Below, one piece after another: positions 7,954-19,643 of a stretch of 64,000 nt of DNA. Source of the DNA: Rhizobiales bacterium dw_265 (lineage in GTDB: Bacteria; Pseudomonadota; Alphaproteobacteria; Micropepsales; Micropepsaceae); contig JAAVUU010000007.1 in assembly GCA_018449595.1 (NCBI GenBank), forward strand, positions 1 to 64,000, written 5' to 3'. The position numbers were made by a program, and so were the translations under genes. The notes under the pieces were generated by a model, which saw only the letters and a list, made by a program, of their open reading frames with translations, had not been told where the DNA came from and did no database searches. Each line of letters begins with the position of its first letter. The stretch's first letter is position 1.

Positions 7954-9666
7954 TCAGTAGGAAGGATCGCGATAGACTTCCTGGCCGCCGACATAGGTCG
8001 CCAGCGATTTCATGTCGCGCATCTTCTTCACCGGCACCGTCAGGAAGTCGTCGGTCAGGACCGCGAAATCCGCCAGCTTGCCCGGCTCGATCGAGCCGCG
8101 CGTCTTCTCCTCGCCGATCAGCTTGGCGAAATTGATGGTGACGAGCCGCAGCAGCAGCGGCCGCGAGGCGATCCTGAGATTGGCGCCATAGACGCCATCC
8201 GATATCGTGTCGCGGGTGGCATAGAAATAAAGTTCCCAGAACGGATTGAACGGAATGGTCGAGGAGTCCGTGCCGCCCGCCACCAGCAGACCGGCATCGA
8301 GATAAGTCTTGATCGGATCGACCTGGCTGGCGATATCCCAGCCCCAGTATCGCTTCAGCACCGGCGCCGCCAGATAAAGGTGATCCTGCGCCGAGACATA
8401 GATGTTGAGCTTCTTCAGGCGCGCGACCAGATCGGGGCGGGCGATGAAGGCATGCTCGACCGACCAGCGATGGCCGACAATCGACTTGTCGCGGTCGGCG
8501 GCCTCATAGGCGTCCAGGGTCTCCTCAAGCGCCGCGTCGCCCACCGCATGGGTGGTGACGCGCCAACCCTTGGCGTTGATCTCGCGCACCACCTCGGTGT
8601 CTTCCGCGGGCGTCATCACCGCCAGGCCGGAATAGGTGCCGCCCTTGCCATAGGGTTCCAGATAGGGCCTGGACAGATGGCCGCCCTCGAAGCCGCCATC
8701 GACATGCAGCTTGACGCCGCCGATGCGCACGAAATCGTCCCCCTCGTCCTGCGCGACATGCCACTGGTCGAGAAGCGCGTCGACCTGCTGGGCGTTGCGC
8801 AGTTCGAAACCGGGCAGATATATGGTGTAGCGCAAAGTCAGCAGGTGCTGCGCATCGGCCTGCTTCCACAGCTTGTAGGCCTGCAGCATGTCGCCCTTGT
8901 AGGCGCCGGGCACGCGGATCGCGGTGATGCCATAGGGATTGACGACCTTCTGGGTCCGCAGGATGTCGTCCATCGACAGCGGCTTGCGGGGCGGCAACTG
9001 GACCAGGTGGCGGGCATTGTCGATCAGCACGCCGGTCAGTTCGCCGGACGCGTCGTGGCTGATCTCGCCGCCGGACGGAGATGCCGTGTCCTTGCTGATG
9101 TTGTATTTGCGGAAGGCGGCGCTGTTCAGGATATAGGTGTGGCCGCCGCGAAGCAGCACGACGGGGTTGCGCGGAGACACCGTGTCAAGTTCGGCGGTGG
9201 TGGGCAGCCGCTGCTCCTTGAGTTGCGCCTCATGCCAGTCGGCGTTGGAGAACAGCAGGGCGCCCGGCTCGGCGGCCGCCGCGGCTTTGCCCACGACCGC
9301 CAGCAGATCCGCAATGCTGCGGGTATGGGACAGGTCCAGGCCCGGCCCGCCGCCTTCATTGTGCATATGGTCGTCCGTCAGGCCGGGACTGACGAAATGG
9401 CCCTTAAGGTCGATCACTTTGGTGTTGGGGCCAATGAAGGCCCTGATCTTGTCGTTGGCGCCGACAGCGACGAAGCGATCGCCGCTGACGGCGAAGGCCT
9501 GGACGACGCTATCCTTGTCGTCGGCCGTGAATATCTTGCCATTGAGATAGACCGCGCCGGCCGGGGCCGGTTTGGCGGCCCCGCTGGAGGCTTGCTGGGC
9601 CAGCACAAGCGCGGGCAGAAGCAGGGCCAAGGCGGCGGCAGTGCATTTCAGACTTTTCCTGGACAT
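7954..9666 (-). CDS. Exported amidohydrolase (YtcJ/Amidohydro_3 type)
   Basis: 570 residues with a signal peptide ([14 protein letters not shown]). The complete metal set is visible: DDHMHNE (HxH), [15 protein letters not shown] (bridging Lys), [18 protein letters not shown] and AGGTDSST. Very similar to the protein at 17394-19079, so the two are recent paralogues or share a substrate class. Overlaps the preceding acyl-CoA dehydrogenase by 19 bases, so it is expressed with it and with the TonB receptor. It would work in the periplasm; the substrate is unknown. Confidence 0.92.
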   Translation of the reverse strand: MSRKSLKCTAAALALLLPALVLAQQASSGAAKPAPAGAVYLNGKIFTADDKDSVVQAFAVSGDRFVAVGANDKIRAFIGPNTKVIDLKGHFVSPGLTDDHMHNEGGGPGLDLSHTRSIADLLAVVGKAAAAAEPGALLFSNADWHEAQLKEQRLPTTAELDTVSPRNPVVLLRGGHTYILNSAAFRKYNISKDTASPSGGEISHDASGELTGVLIDNARHLVQLPPRKPLSMDDILRTQKVVNPYGITAIRVPGAYKGDMLQAYKLWKQADAQHLLTLRYTIYLPGFELRNAQQVDALLDQWHVAQDEGDDFVRIGGVKLHVDGGFEGGHLSRPYLEPYGKGGTYSGLAVMTPAEDTEVVREINAKGWRVTTHAVGDAALEETLDAYEAADRDKSIVGHRWSVEHAFIARPDLVARLKKLNIYVSAQDHLYLAAPVLKRYWGWDIASQVDPIKTYLDAGLLVAGGTDSSTIPFNPFWELYFYATRDTISDGVYGANLRIASRPLLLRLVTINFAKLIGEEKTRGSIEPGKLADFAVLTDDFLTVPVKKMRDMKSLATYVGGQEVYRDPSY

Positions 9667-10862
9667 GTCATCTCACCCTTGTTGGAATTCAAAGCGCGTT
9701 CCTGCTCCGTTGCGAGGACGGCGCGCGCGATAACCACCTTCTGGACTTCCGAAGCGCCTTCGTAAATTCGCATGGCGCGAATTTCACGATACAATGTCTC
9801 CACCGCCGCGCCCGCCTGCACGCCGGCCGCGCCCCATATCTGCACCGCATCGTCTATGATGGTCTGCGCCGCCTCGGTCGCGAACAGCTTGGCCATGGCG
9901 GCTTCGCGCGTGATGCGCGCCTGGCCGGCGACATCCTTGGTCCAGGCGGCGCGATAGACCAGCAACGCCGCGGCGTCGATATTGGTCGCCATGTCCGCCA
10001 GCTTGGCCTGGGTCAGTTGCAGGTCGCCCAGCCTGCCGCCGAACATCGGGCGGTCCAGGGCGCGCGTCCGCGCCGCCTCAAAGGCGCGCCGGGCCAGTCC
10101 CAGCGCGGCCGCGCCGACACTGGGCCGAAAGACATCCAGCGTACCCAGCGCCACGCGCATGCCGCCGCCCCGCGCGCCGATCACCGCATCGGCCGGCACC
10201 AGGCAATCCTCGAACGCCAATGTCGCCATGGGGTGGGGCGCCACGATGTGCAGCCGCTCGACCACCCGCAAGCCCGGCGTCTCCGCGCGGATCGCGAAGG
10301 CCGTATGGCGCGCGCCGTCGCGGGCGAACACCACATACTGGTCGGCGATGCCGCCATTGGAGATCCAGGTCTTGGTTCCGTTCAGCAGGAAACCGGCCCC
10401 GGTTTCCACGGCCGTGGTCGTCATGGCGCCGACATCGGAGCCCGCTTCCGGCTCCGACAGCATGAAGCCGGCCAAGTGCGTGCCGGCGCGCGGCCCCTCC
10501 AGCCAGTCCCGGCGCTGCTGGGGCGTGCCGAACAGGCTGACCGAACAGGTACCCAATCCCTGCATGGCGAAGGCGAAGTCCGCCAGCGCGCCGTGATAGG
10601 CCAGGCACTCCCGTATCAGGCAGAGCGCGCGCAGGTCGAAGCTCTCGCCCGGCCGCGGCACGGCCTGGGCCAGCCAGCCCGACTGGCCCATCGCCGCCAC
10701 CAGGGCACGGCAACTGGCGTCGACGTCATCGTGATCCACCAGCCCCGGCACATGCTGCGCCGCCCAGGCATCGACCGCGGCCGCCAGATCGCGGTGACGG
10801 GGCTCGAAGAAGGGCCAGTTCAGATATGTGTCGTCGCGCATGCGAGCCACCGGCGCCGTCAA
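9648..10862 (-). CDS. Acyl-CoA dehydrogenase family protein
   Basis: 404 residues from a TTG start preceded closely by GGAGGA; an internal ATG at 10841 would give 397 residues. Middle-domain motifs [12 protein letters not shown] and [11 protein letters not shown] contact FAD and substrate. The C-terminal domain has [40 protein letters not shown], where the Glu of YEGASEV is the expected catalytic-base region. It oxidises an acyl-CoA and passes electrons to ETF. Lying between a TonB receptor and amidohydrolases, it may act on the acyl part released by those hydrolases; this is inferred. Confidence 0.92.
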   Translation of the reverse strand: MTAPVARMRDDTYLNWPFFEPRHRDLAAAVDAWAAQHVPGLVDHDDVDASCRALVAAMGQSGWLAQAVPRPGESFDLRALCLIRECLAYHGALADFAFAMQGLGTCSVSLFGTPQQRRDWLEGPRAGTHLAGFMLSEPEAGSDVGAMTTTAVETGAGFLLNGTKTWISNGGIADQYVVFARDGARHTAFAIRAETPGLRVVERLHIVAPHPMATLAFEDCLVPADAVIGARGGGMRVALGTLDVFRPSVGAAALGLARRAFEAARTRALDRPMFGGRLGDLQLTQAKLADMATNIDAAALLVYRAAWTKDVAGQARITREAAMAKLFATEAAQTIIDDAVQIWGAAGVQAGAAVETLYREIRAMRIYEGASEVQKVVIARAVLATEQERALNSNKGEMTCPGKV

Positions 10863-10876
10863 GGTTCCTCCGGCGC

Positions 10877-13747
10877 TCAGTTCGAAACCCGCACGCCGAT
10901 CTTGAAGTAACGTCCAATCGTGTCATAGAAGGCGGGATTCGTGCTGCTCTCGTTCACGAAGCCGGCCGCACCCGACGGCACGAAGGGCGGGTCCTTGTCG
11001 AACAGGTTGTCGACCCGGCCGTAAAGCTGGATCGGATAACCCTCGAGCTTGAAGTCATACGAGCCGCCGACGTCGAAATAGGCGATGTCGTTCACTTCGT
11101 TGTTGGCGATCGTGTTGGCGGCCCCGCTGCCGTCCGCCAGATTGTAGCCGTACACGCCGGCGCCGACATAACGCATGCGGACATTCACCGACCAGGGCTC
11201 GAAGTCATAGGTGAAGTCGATATTGCCGCGCCACTTCGGCGTGCCGTTGAGGCGGTTGAACTGGGATACCTGGCCGACGACATTCTGCACCACATTGCCC
11301 GGCAGCACGGTGGTCAGCTCGTTCACATAAGTCGCCAGGCCGTGCAGGCTGAAATTCCCGTCGAGGCCGTCGAGAATGTCGGAGGCCGCGATGGTGTAGG
11401 AGCTTTCGAAGTCGACGCCCGAGGTCTTCAGCCGGTTCAGGTTGAGCGGCTGGGTGGTGATGTAGTTGATCGTGCCGTTGCTGTTGAAGACCACCGACTG
11501 GCAATAGAGCGCATTGCCGGAATAGCAGCCCGAGGCCAGTGTCGGCGCGCCGATGCTGGCGATCACGCCGGCGATGCGGATGTTGTAATAGTCCACCGAA
11601 GCGGCGAAGCCCTCCAGCCAGGAAGGCTGGTAGACAAAACCGCCCGTCCAGGTTTCCGCCTTTTCGGGCTTGAGCAGGGGATTGCCGCTGGCGACGCCGC
11701 GGATCTGGACCGACTGGTTGAGGACCTTGTCGAATACCGGCGTATAGGAACTGCCGGTGCCGCCCACGAACAATTCGGACAGATTGGGCGCGCGCACGTC
11801 GTGCGAGCGCGTACCGCGGATGCGCAGGTCGTCGAAGGGCTGCCAGTTGAGGCCCGCCTTCCACGTGGTCGTACCGCCCGAGGTGGAATAGCTGGTCAGG
11901 CGCGCCGCGGCATTGACGTCGATGTTGCGGATCAGGGGGATCGCAGAATTGTCGCCGACGATGGGCAGCACCGTTTCCAGATAGCCTTCATAGACGTTGT
12001 AACCGCCCGCGAAGTTCTTCTGGTTGCCCAGCGCCCAGCCGCCGGTCGATCCGTCGGCATTGACCTGGGTCGAAACCGGGTCGGCAAGGCCGCGCCCGGC
12101 CTCGCGGCGATATTCCAGACCGGTCGCCACCGAAACCGGGCCGGCCCAGGTGGAGAAAGGCTCGCCGTTCAGGTCGATATCCGCCACGCTCTGCTCGGTG
12201 ACCAGGTGGTAGGTGGCACTGCCGTTGACGAAGGAATTGGTCGTTTCCGAGCCGTCGCCGAAGATGTCGACCGGGATGCAGCCGTTGTTCGGGGAGGTGA
12301 GCGTGGAACGGCAGACGATGGAGCCGGTTCCCGGATTGACCACCGCGTCCACCGCCTGCTGGAAATTGGCCTGGTTGCGGTTGTTGGGCCCGAAGATCAG
12401 GTAATAGGTGTTCTTGCCATACTGGTAGTTGGCGTCCCACTTCCAGTTGCCCAGCAGGTTGAAGTCGCCGCGCAAGCCGCCGATGACACGATAGGTCTGG
12501 TCGGTGCTGTGCAGCTGGACCCGGCCGGTGTCGTCGTAATAGCGGCCGACCGTGACGCTGGCCAGCTTGTCGGCGGTCATCGCCGACGCCACCGATGCCG
12601 GCAGATAGGCATTGTCGCTCTTGATGACCACGCCGGTGTCGCGCGCCTCCTGCGACTCGCCGCCCGCGCCCACGCGGGCGGCCGACGCCTCCAGATAGGC
12701 CGTAAGGTCGGGCGTCAGGTCATATTCGATGTGCGACAGTCCGCTCAGCGAATTGAAAGGCTTGCCCAGATCGGAGTTCAGGGTGGGGTTGGGCCGGCCC
12801 TGCTCGCCCCCGATCATGCTGGAGCCGTAGACCGTGCCGAACTGGAAGTTATAGGGCGTGCCGCCGGGCCCGAAGGCGATGCCGTTCAGCGCCGTCGAGG
12901 TCGCACCGGCCGTCGTCTTCGCCGAAACGATCAGGCCGCCGTTCGAAATGGTCGAGGTGTGGACGTTCGGGGCAATGATGTAGTTGGGCTGCTTGTTGGT
13001 GGCATAGGCGGCGTTGGTGATCAGGCCGACATCCTTCTGCCCCCAGGGACGCGTGTCCTGGATGCCGATGCCCTCATTGTTGATATAGTCGATGCCCGCC
13101 ATGTAGTGCAGCCGGCCACCCAGCCCGCTGCCGCCATAGGCCAGCGCGCCCTGTTGTTCCAGATCGTCCGAATATTTCGATTCGGCATACTGGAAGTTCG
13201 CCTTGAAGCCCTCGAAATGATTGTCGAGGATGAAGTTGACCACGCCGCTGACCGCATCGGAGCCATAGGCCGCGGAGGCGCCGCCGGTGACCACGTCGAC
13301 GCGGCTGACCAGCAGGGTGGGAATCTGGTTGAGGTCCGCCGTGCCGTCGGCGGCGGCGGGAACAAAGCGCTTGCCGTTGACCAGGACCAGGGTGCGGGAC
13401 GCGCCCAGGCCGCGCAGGTCGGCGGTGATCTGGCCGCCATTCAGCGAGCCGACGCCGGTGGTGGTGGGCGAATTGGTCTGGCGGAAGCTGGGCAGGTCGG
13501 CCAACACGTCGCCCAAGGTCGACGGCGCCTGCTGTTCCAGATCCTTGGTGCTGACCGAGGTCACCGGCGTCGGCGCCGAATAGCCTTCGCGCTGGACGCG
13601 GGTGGAGGTGACCGTCACGGCCTCCGTATTATCCGCCGTGCCCTGCGCCAGGGCAGGCTGGGCGCAGACAGCAATCACACTGACGGCGCAGAGCAGCCGC
13701 GCCTGACGACCTGACGAACCTCTTCCGGAAAACGATACTGCACGCAT
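10877..13747 (-). CDS. TonB-dependent outer membrane receptor
   Basis: 956 residues. Signal peptide ends near QPALAQ. The plug domain follows ([71 protein letters not shown]), then a large beta-barrel with the final strand [10 protein letters not shown] ending in an aromatic-rich/terminal signature. It imports a scarce substrate at the expense of TonB energy; ligand unknown. First gene of an operon with acyl-CoA dehydrogenase and two amidohydrolases, spaced 14, -19 and 17 bases. This suggests uptake of an organic catabolic substrate rather than iron. Confidence 0.93.
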   Translation of the reverse strand: MRAVSFSGRGSSGRQARLLCAVSVIAVCAQPALAQGTADNTEAVTVTSTRVQREGYSAPTPVTSVSTKDLEQQAPSTLGDVLADLPSFRQTNSPTTTGVGSLNGGQITADLRGLGASRTLVLVNGKRFVPAAADGTADLNQIPTLLVSRVDVVTGGASAAYGSDAVSGVVNFILDNHFEGFKANFQYAESKYSDDLEQQGALAYGGSGLGGRLHYMAGIDYINNEGIGIQDTRPWGQKDVGLITNAAYATNKQPNYIIAPNVHTSTISNGGLIVSAKTTAGATSTALNGIAFGPGGTPYNFQFGTVYGSSMIGGEQGRPNPTLNSDLGKPFNSLSGLSHIEYDLTPDLTAYLEASAARVGAGGESQEARDTGVVIKSDNAYLPASVASAMTADKLASVTVGRYYDDTGRVQLHSTDQTYRVIGGLRGDFNLLGNWKWDANYQYGKNTYYLIFGPNNRNQANFQQAVDAVVNPGTGSIVCRSTLTSPNNGCIPVDIFGDGSETTNSFVNGSATYHLVTEQSVADIDLNGEPFSTWAGPVSVATGLEYRREAGRGLADPVSTQVNADGSTGGWALGNQKNFAGGYNVYEGYLETVLPIVGDNSAIPLIRNIDVNAAARLTSYSTSGGTTTWKAGLNWQPFDDLRIRGTRSHDVRAPNLSELFVGGTGSSYTPVFDKVLNQSVQIRGVASGNPLLKPEKAETWTGGFVYQPSWLEGFAASVDYYNIRIAGVIASIGAPTLASGCYSGNALYCQSVVFNSNGTINYITTQPLNLNRLKTSGVDFESSYTIAASDILDGLDGNFSLHGLATYVNELTTVLPGNVVQNVVGQVSQFNRLNGTPKWRGNIDFTYDFEPWSVNVRMRYVGAGVYGYNLADGSGAANTIANNEVNDIAYFDVGGSYDFKLEGYPIQLYGRVDNLFDKDPPFVPSGAAGFVNESSTNPAFYDTIGRYFKIGVRVSN

Positions 13748-14137
13748 AGGAAACCCCCTTAAATTGACAGCAAACCAGTCCTATGCCGCTCTTTCCCTGC
13801 GTCCATCTCCTGCGTCATGGCCTCAACAAGCCGGTTGCAAAAGACGTGACGATATATTTTATGTTTCAAATATTGAGGCTTTAAGTTATCTGATGTCAAG
13901 CGAATGACAGTTCAGCCTTACGATAATTCGGCGAGAATTTTGCTGACTAAAATCAATGCGAAAAACACGCAGAAACCAGCGAGAATGCTGCTTAAAGGAG
14001 CAACCGCGCATGCGGCAGACCAAAGTACAGGCAGCGGCAACGGCCGGTGAGAACGCGGCCCCGCTCCGATACCGATTTTTCCGCCGGAACGTCTCTTTTA
14101 CGCCACGCAATTCCTTCCTTCCCATAGAGAGTTCACC
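13748..14137. other. Divergent promoter region between TonB receptor and gcdH
   Basis: 390 bases, locally AT-richer than its surroundings. It holds the ATATTT-N8-AAATAT palindrome at 13854-13873 and a weaker inverted repeat, ATTTT-N7-AAAAT, near 13937-13953. A 61-codon frame at 13956-14141 has no family resemblance and I do not call it. Confidence 0.6.
13854..13873. promoter_or_regulatory. Second candidate MarR operator
   Basis: Half-sites ATATTT (13854-13859) and AAATAT (13868-13873) with exactly 8 bases between, matching the site at 3112-3131 at about 16 of 20 positions. It lies about 107 bases upstream of the TonB receptor start and 265 upstream of gcdH. The shared site suggests co-regulation of the upper ring-attack operon and the lower glutaryl-CoA part. 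Confidence 0.5.
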
Positions 14138-15334
14138 ATGACGAACCACGCCACGCAGATCGACAGCAACGCCTTCGATTGGGCCGATCCGTTTCTCCTC
14201 GAAGGTCAACTCACCCCGGACGAACGCATGGTCCAGGATTCCGCCCGGGATTATTGCGCCGACCGGCTCCAGCCGCGTGTTCATGAAGGCTTCCGCAACG
14301 AAGTGTTCGATCGCGCGATCATGACCGAGATGGGCGAGATGGGCTTTCTCGGCCTGACCTTGCCGGAGGAACTGGGCGGGGGCGGCATGAACTACACCTG
14401 CTATGGCCTGGTGGCGCGCGAAGTGGAGCGGGTCGATTCCGGCTACCGCTCGGCGATGAGCGTGCAGAACTCGCTGGTGATGCACCCCATCTTCGCCTAT
14501 GGCAGCGAGGCGCAGCAGCGCAAATACCTGCCCAAGCTGGCGACCGGCGAACTGGTCGGCTGCTTCGGCCTGACCGAGCCCGACTATGGCTCCGACCCCG
14601 GCGGCATGGTTACGCGCGCTGTTAAGGAGACCGGCGGCTATCGCCTCAATGGTGCCAAGACCTGGATCACCAACTCCCCCATCGCCGATGTGGCGGTGGT
14701 GTGGGCGAAGCTGGATGGCGTCATCCGGGGCTTCGTGGTCGAGCGGGACGCCAAAGGCTTTTCCACCCCCAAACTGGAAGGCAAGTTCTCCCTGCGCGCC
14801 TCCATCACCGGGCAGATCGTGCTGGAGGATGTGCTGGTCCCCGACACCGCGCTGCTGCCCAATGCCAAGGGCCTGTCGGGCCCGTTCGGCTGCCTCAACC
14901 GCGCCCGCTTCGGCATCGCCTGGGGCGCGATGGGCGCCGCGGAGGCCTGCTGGCACGCCGCCCGCCAATATACCCTGGACCGCAAACAGTTCGGCAAGCC
15001 GCTCGCCGCCACCCAGCTGATCCAGAAAAAGCTGGCCGACATGCAGACCGAGATCGCCCTGGGCCTGAACGGCGCCCTGCGGCTGGGGCGCATGATGGAC
15101 GATGGCAGCGCCGCGCCGCCGCTGATCTCGCTGATGAAACGCAACAATTGCGGCAAGGCGCTGGCCATCGCGCGCGAGGCGCGCGACATGCATGGCGGCA
15201 ACGGCATCTCGGATGAATATCCCGTCATCCGGCACATGCTGAACCTGGAGGCCGTCAATACCTATGAAGGCACCCACGACGTTCATGCCCTGATCCTGGG
15301 CCGCGCCCAGACGGGTCTGCAGGCCTTCCAGTAA
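14138..15334 (+). CDS. gcdH: Glutaryl-CoA dehydrogenase
   Basis: 398 residues, in line with the family. It oxidises and decarboxylates glutaryl-CoA to crotonyl-CoA, with ETF as acceptor. Near-diagnostic strings: [82 protein letters not shown], and [20 protein letters not shown] at the C-terminus, whose Glu is the catalytic base. Followed 14 bases later by a bifunctional hydratase/dehydrogenase that would take crotonyl-CoA to acetoacetyl-CoA. Glutaryl-CoA is the usual outflow of lysine, tryptophan and cyclohexanoyl/benzoyl-CoA-type degradation. Confidence 0.96.
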   Translation: MTNHATQIDSNAFDWADPFLLEGQLTPDERMVQDSARDYCADRLQPRVHEGFRNEVFDRAIMTEMGEMGFLGLTLPEELGGGGMNYTCYGLVAREVERVDSGYRSAMSVQNSLVMHPIFAYGSEAQQRKYLPKLATGELVGCFGLTEPDYGSDPGGMVTRAVKETGGYRLNGAKTWITNSPIADVAVVWAKLDGVIRGFVVERDAKGFSTPKLEGKFSLRASITGQIVLEDVLVPDTALLPNAKGLSGPFGCLNRARFGIAWGAMGAAEACWHAARQYTLDRKQFGKPLAATQLIQKKLADMQTEIALGLNGALRLGRMMDDGSAAPPLISLMKRNNCGKALAIAREARDMHGGNGISDEYPVIRHMLNLEAVNTYEGTHDVHALILGRAQTGLQAFQ

Positions 15335-15348
15335 CGCCAGGACACATC

Positions 15349-17388
15349 ATGAGCATCCATCCCCTCATCGCCCGCACCCAGGAGGGCGACATCGCCGTCC
15401 TGGCGCTGAATGCCCCGCCCGTGAACGCTTTGTCCCTGGCGGTGCGCGAGGAGCTGATCGCCGCTTTCGCCGCCGCCGACGCCGACGGCGCGGCGAAAGC
15501 CATCCTGCTGATCTGCGAAGGCCGCACTTTCATCGCCGGCGCCGACATTTCGGAATTCGGCAAGGTTCAGTCCGGCGCCACCTTCAAGGATGTGCAGGAC
15601 GCGATGGACCGGGTGTCCAAACCCCTGGTCGCCGCCATTCACGGCACGGCGCTGGGCGGCGGGCTGGAAGTGGCGATGTGCGCGCATTACCGGGTCGCCG
15701 TCGCGTCCGCCAAATTCGGCATGCCGGAAGTCAATCTCGGCCTGGTGCCGGGCGCCGGGGGAACCCAGCGCCTGCCGCGCCTGGTGGGCGTGCCCAAGGC
15801 GCTGGACATGATCACGGGCGGCAAGCCGGTCGGCGCGGCAGAGGCTTTGGCGCTGGGGCTGGTGGACGCCATCGTGCCCGAAAACGACCTGAAGGGCGGC
15901 GCGCTCGATTTCGCGCGCAAGCTGCTGGCGGACGGACTAGGCGTGCGCCGCACCCGCGACCGGAACGACAAGCTGGCCGCTGCCGCCGAACTGTTCGATG
16001 CCGCCCGCAGCCGCGACTATAAGGGCTTCGATGCGCCGCTGGAGGCGATCCGCTGCATCGAAGCCGCCGCCACCCTGCCCTTCGACCAGGGCCTGGCGGT
16101 GGAGCGCCAGGTTTTCGAGGCGCGCAAGACATCGCCGCAATCGGCGGCGCTGCGCCATGTCTTTTTCGCCGAGCGCCAGGCCGCCAGGATACCGGGCCTG
16201 ACCGATGCCCCCCTTCCCATCGCCAGTGTGGGGGTGATCGGCGCGGGCCTGATGGGCGGCGGCATCGCGATGAATTTCGCCAATGCCGGCATCCCGGTGA
16301 CGCTGGTCGAGGTGACGCAGGAGGCGCTGGACCGCGGCCTGGCCGCCATCGCCAAGAATTACGAGGCCAGCGCGCGGCGCGGCCGCTTCACGCCGCAGGA
16401 GGTCGAAACGCGTCTGGCCCTGGTGCGCGGTGCGCTGGACATGGCGGCGCTGTCGCAATGCGACCTGGTGATCGAGGCGGTGTTCGAGCGCATGGACATC
16501 AAGAAGGACATCTTCACGCGGCTGGACGGGATCGCAAAGCCCGGCGCCATCCTGGCCTCCAACACCTCGCGCCTCGACCTGGACGAGATCGCCGCCGTCA
16601 CGGCGCGGCCGGATCATGTCGTGGGACTGCATTTCTTCTCGCCGGCCAATGTCATGCGGCTGCTGGAAGTGGTGCGCGGCGCCCAGACCGCGCCCGCCGT
16701 CATCGCCACCGCGATGACGCTGGCAAAGAAGATCGGCAAGCTGGCCGTGCTGGTCGGGGTCGGACCCGGCTTTGTCGGCAACCGCATGCTGGCGCGGCGT
16801 TCGCAACAAGCCCAGGCGATGGTGCTGGAAGGCGCCATGCCGTGGGACGTGGACCGGGTATTGACGGGCTTCGGCTTTCCCATGGGGCCGTTCCAGATGG
16901 GTGACATGGTGGGCCTGGACATCTTCTGGAAGAAGGCGGAGTCCCGCGGCGAAACCCTGGTGGAGCGGCTTTGCGAGATGGACCGCCGGGGCCAGAAGAC
17001 CGCCGCGGGCTATTACGACTATGACGCCCGGCGCAAGCCCAGCCCGTCAGCGGTGACGGAGACTCTCATCGCGGAAATGATGGCCGAAAAGGGTGTTTCG
17101 CCCCGCCCGGTTTGCGACCGGGAAATCCTGGAACGCAGCCTGTATCCGATGATCGACGAAGCCGCCCGCATCCTGGAGGAGGGCAAGGCGCAGCGCGCCT
17201 CCGATATCGATATGGTGTGGCTGAACGGCTATGGCTTTCCCGCCTGGCGCGGCGGCCCGCTCTATTATGCCGACCATATCGGGCTGGATGTGGTGGTGGC
17301 GGGCCTGCGCCGGTACGGCTTCACGCCCGCGCCATTGCTGGAAAAGCTGGCCGGCGCGGGCAAGGGCTTTGCCTCCCTGCCCGGCTGA
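15349..17388 (+). CDS. Bifunctional enoyl-CoA hydratase / 3-hydroxyacyl-CoA dehydrogenase
   Basis: 679 residues: crotonase domain (about 1-200), NAD-binding hydroxyacyl-CoA dehydrogenase domain (about 295-475) and two C-terminal dehydrogenase domains. Crotonase: [12 protein letters not shown] and both glutamates in [12 protein letters not shown] and [18 protein letters not shown]. Dehydrogenase: [34 protein letters not shown] and [17 protein letters not shown]. Length and order match FadJ/peroxisomal multifunctional enzymes. It hydrates crotonyl-CoA and oxidises (S)-3-hydroxybutyryl-CoA, completing glutaryl-CoA degradation with gcdH upstream; it may also serve general beta-oxidation. Confidence 0.94.
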   Translation: MSIHPLIARTQEGDIAVLALNAPPVNALSLAVREELIAAFAAADADGAAKAILLICEGRTFIAGADISEFGKVQSGATFKDVQDAMDRVSKPLVAAIHGTALGGGLEVAMCAHYRVAVASAKFGMPEVNLGLVPGAGGTQRLPRLVGVPKALDMITGGKPVGAAEALALGLVDAIVPENDLKGGALDFARKLLADGLGVRRTRDRNDKLAAAAELFDAARSRDYKGFDAPLEAIRCIEAAATLPFDQGLAVERQVFEARKTSPQSAALRHVFFAERQAARIPGLTDAPLPIASVGVIGAGLMGGGIAMNFANAGIPVTLVEVTQEALDRGLAAIAKNYEASARRGRFTPQEVETRLALVRGALDMAALSQCDLVIEAVFERMDIKKDIFTRLDGIAKPGAILASNTSRLDLDEIAAVTARPDHVVGLHFFSPANVMRLLEVVRGAQTAPAVIATAMTLAKKIGKLAVLVGVGPGFVGNRMLARRSQQAQAMVLEGAMPWDVDRVLTGFGFPMGPFQMGDMVGLDIFWKKAESRGETLVERLCEMDRRGQKTAAGYYDYDARRKPSPSAVTETLIAEMMAEKGVSPRPVCDREILERSLYPMIDEAARILEEGKAQRASDIDMVWLNGYGFPAWRGGPLYYADHIGLDVVVAGLRRYGFTPAPLLEKLAGAGKGFASLPG

Positions 17389-17393
17389 CCCGC

Positions 17394-19079
17394 CTATTTG
17401 TAGCCGGGGGCGCGGTAGACTTCCTCGCCGCCGACATAGGTGGCCAGCGCCTTCATGTTCTGGATCTTCTCGACCGGAACGGTCAGGAAATCGTCGGTCA
17501 GGACCGCGAAATCCGCCAGCTTGCCCGGCTCGATCGAGCCGCGATGGTCGTCCTCGCCGATCATCCTGGCGAAGTTGATCGTGTCCAGCCGCAGCAATTG
17601 GGTGCGCGAAACGATCTTCTGGTCGGCGCCATAGACACCGTCGGAAATCGTGTCGCGGCTGGCGAAGTGATACAGTTCCCAGAAGGGATTGAACGGGATC
17701 ACCGGCGAATCCGTGCCGCCCGCCACCAGCAGCCCGGCATCGAGATAGGTTTTCACCGGCGTCACTTCGCTGGCCATGTCCCAGCCCCAGTATTTCTTGA
17801 GCACCGGGGCGGCGAGATACAGATGGTCCTGCGCCGAGACCATCAGGTTCAGCTTCTTCATGCGGTCCACCAGTTCGGGACGGACGATGAAGGCATGCTC
17901 GATCGCCCAGCGCTTGCCGGCGATGGGTTTGTCGGCGTCGGCCTTTTCATAGGCGGTCAGCACCTGATCGACCGCCGCGTCGCCCACCGCATGGGTGGTG
18001 GGGCGCCAGCCCTGGCGATTGATCTCCAGCACCACCGCGTCATAGGCCGCCGGCGGCGAAACGGTCAGGCCGGAATAGGTGCCGCCCTTGCCATAGGGTT
18101 CCTTGTAGGGACGGGAAATATGACCGCCCTCGAAGCCGCCATCGACGATCAGCTTGATGCCGCCGATGCGCACGAAATCGTCGCCCTCGTCCTGCTTCAC
18201 GCCCCAGCCGGCGATGGCGTCATCGACCTGCTTGGCGGTGCGGAAACCGAAGCCCGGCATATAGACGGTATAGCGCAGCGTCAGGGTATGATTGGCATCG
18301 GCCTGGCGCCACAGCCGCAATGCTGCCAGCATGTCGCCTTTGTAAGAGCCCGGAATGCGCACCGCCGTCATGCCATAGGCATTCAGGGCCTTCTGGGTGG
18401 CGAGGATATCCGCCATCGTCAGCGGCTTTTCGTGCGGCAGCGGCACCAGCGCCTTGGCATTGTCGAAGATTTCGCCGGTCAGCTTGCCGTCGGGGCCGCG
18501 GCTGATCTGGCCGCCGGCGGGTACCGGCGTGTCCGGCGTGATGTTGAACTTCTTCAGCGCCGAATTGCTGAGAATGATGGAATGGCCGCCGCGCACCAGC
18601 ACGACGGGGTTGTTCGGCGCCGCCAGGTCGAGTTCGGCGGCCGTGGGCAGGCGCTGTTCCTTGAGCTGGGCTTCATGCCAGTCCGAATTGGATACCAGCA
18701 GTGCTCCCGGCGGCGCGGCGGCGGCGGCGTTGCCGACGATGGTCAGAAGATCCTGCAGGCTGCGGGCATGCGACAGGTCGATGCCGGTGCCGCCGCCCTC
18801 ATTGTGGAAATGGTCGTCGGTAATGCCGGGGCTGACGAAATGGCCCTTCAGGTCCACCACCCTTGTGCCCTTGCCGGCGTATTTGCGGACCTCGGCATTG
18901 CTGCCGGCGGCCACGAAACGGTTGCCCGATACCGCAAAGCCCTGAACCACCGCGTCATGGGCGTTGGCGGTATAGACCTTGCCGTTGATGTAAATCGCGT
19001 CCGCCGTGACGGCGGCCTGGGCGGACAGGGGAAGCGCGGCCGCAAGACAGAGGCCGGTTGCGATGGATTTCAGGCTCAA
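17394..19079 (-). CDS. Exported amidohydrolase (YtcJ/Amidohydro_3 type)
   Basis: 561 residues, signal peptide ending near PLSAQA. Complete metal set: [40 protein letters not shown] and AGGTDSPVIPFNPFW. It matches the protein at 7954-9666 along its whole length (shared [21 protein letters not shown] and [20 protein letters not shown] blocks), so the two are paralogues. Here the gene is single, convergent with the hydratase/dehydrogenase gene (5 bases apart), with its own promoter region at 19080-19273. Substrate unknown. Confidence 0.92.
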   Translation of the reverse strand: MSLKSIATGLCLAAALPLSAQAAVTADAIYINGKVYTANAHDAVVQGFAVSGNRFVAAGSNAEVRKYAGKGTRVVDLKGHFVSPGITDDHFHNEGGGTGIDLSHARSLQDLLTIVGNAAAAAPPGALLVSNSDWHEAQLKEQRLPTAAELDLAAPNNPVVLVRGGHSIILSNSALKKFNITPDTPVPAGGQISRGPDGKLTGEIFDNAKALVPLPHEKPLTMADILATQKALNAYGMTAVRIPGSYKGDMLAALRLWRQADANHTLTLRYTVYMPGFGFRTAKQVDDAIAGWGVKQDEGDDFVRIGGIKLIVDGGFEGGHISRPYKEPYGKGGTYSGLTVSPPAAYDAVVLEINRQGWRPTTHAVGDAAVDQVLTAYEKADADKPIAGKRWAIEHAFIVRPELVDRMKKLNLMVSAQDHLYLAAPVLKKYWGWDMASEVTPVKTYLDAGLLVAGGTDSPVIPFNPFWELYHFASRDTISDGVYGADQKIVSRTQLLRLDTINFARMIGEDDHRGSIEPGKLADFAVLTDDFLTVPVEKIQNMKALATYVGGEEVYRAPGYK

Positions 19080-19273
19080 GATGGTCCCCTTGCGGCGAGT
19101 TGCTTTAGACTTAAAGTTTTTGCTTGTTGCCCGGTCCTGTCAAGTCCCCGCCGCGCCCGTCAAGTTGTCGCGCCGGCCGCCGGACGGCCCGTTGCGCCCG
19201 CCCGACGCCGCCACTAGTATCCAGGGCGGAAAGAGACGCGCGCGCGCGGAATTCCCACAGGTCGCGAGGTTCC
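19080..19273. other. Divergent intergenic region
   Basis: 194 bases between the amidohydrolase and the RAM-domain gene. It contains CTTTA-GACT-TAAAG (19103-19116), a possible small operator. No gene seen. Confidence 0.4.
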
Positions 19274-19579
19274 ATGAAGTCGATTTTCGTCCAGATCAAA
19301 TGCGAACTGACAAAGGCGTTCGATGTCGCGGCGCATTTCGTCGACAATTTCCCCGAGACGGCCGAGGTTTATTCGACGTCCGGCACCTACGACATCATGG
19401 TGAAATTCGACCTGGACGACGAAAGAAGCATCGGCGAGTTCGTGACCAGGAAGGTGCAGAGCGTTCCCGGCATCCGGGAAACCTACACCATCGTCGCCTT
19501 CAAGATGCGCTGGAATCCCGCGAGCAAGCCCGATTACGAACCCAGGCCTGAAACCGTGGCCGGCAAGGCCGGTCGCTGA
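19274..19579 (+). CDS. Stand-alone Lrp/AsnC ligand-binding (RAM) domain protein
   Basis: 101 residues. The RAM-domain pattern is visible: MKSIFVQIKCE, FPETAEVYSTSGTYDIMVKF, and VTRKVQSVPGIRETYTIVAFKM. No DNA-binding helix-turn-helix is present; the upstream frame does not encode one. Such short proteins assemble as rings and sense small molecules, often amino acids, and may modulate full-length Lrp proteins. A divergent neighbour of an exported amidohydrolase. An effector that is an amino acid or amino-aromatic would fit, but that is speculation. Confidence 0.85.
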   Translation: MKSIFVQIKCELTKAFDVAAHFVDNFPETAEVYSTSGTYDIMVKFDLDDERSIGEFVTRKVQSVPGIRETYTIVAFKMRWNPASKPDYEPRPETVAGKAGR

Positions 19580-19643
19580 ACGTACCCGCTTTCCCGGACG
19601 GCGAAACCGCATGCATAAAATGTCCTGCGGGCATGCGGGCGGT

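Noticed and set aside
13956..14141. 61-codon open frame upstream of gcdH
   Set aside because: No ribosome site, Arg/Cys-rich low-information sequence, overlaps the gcdH start; treated as promoter region.
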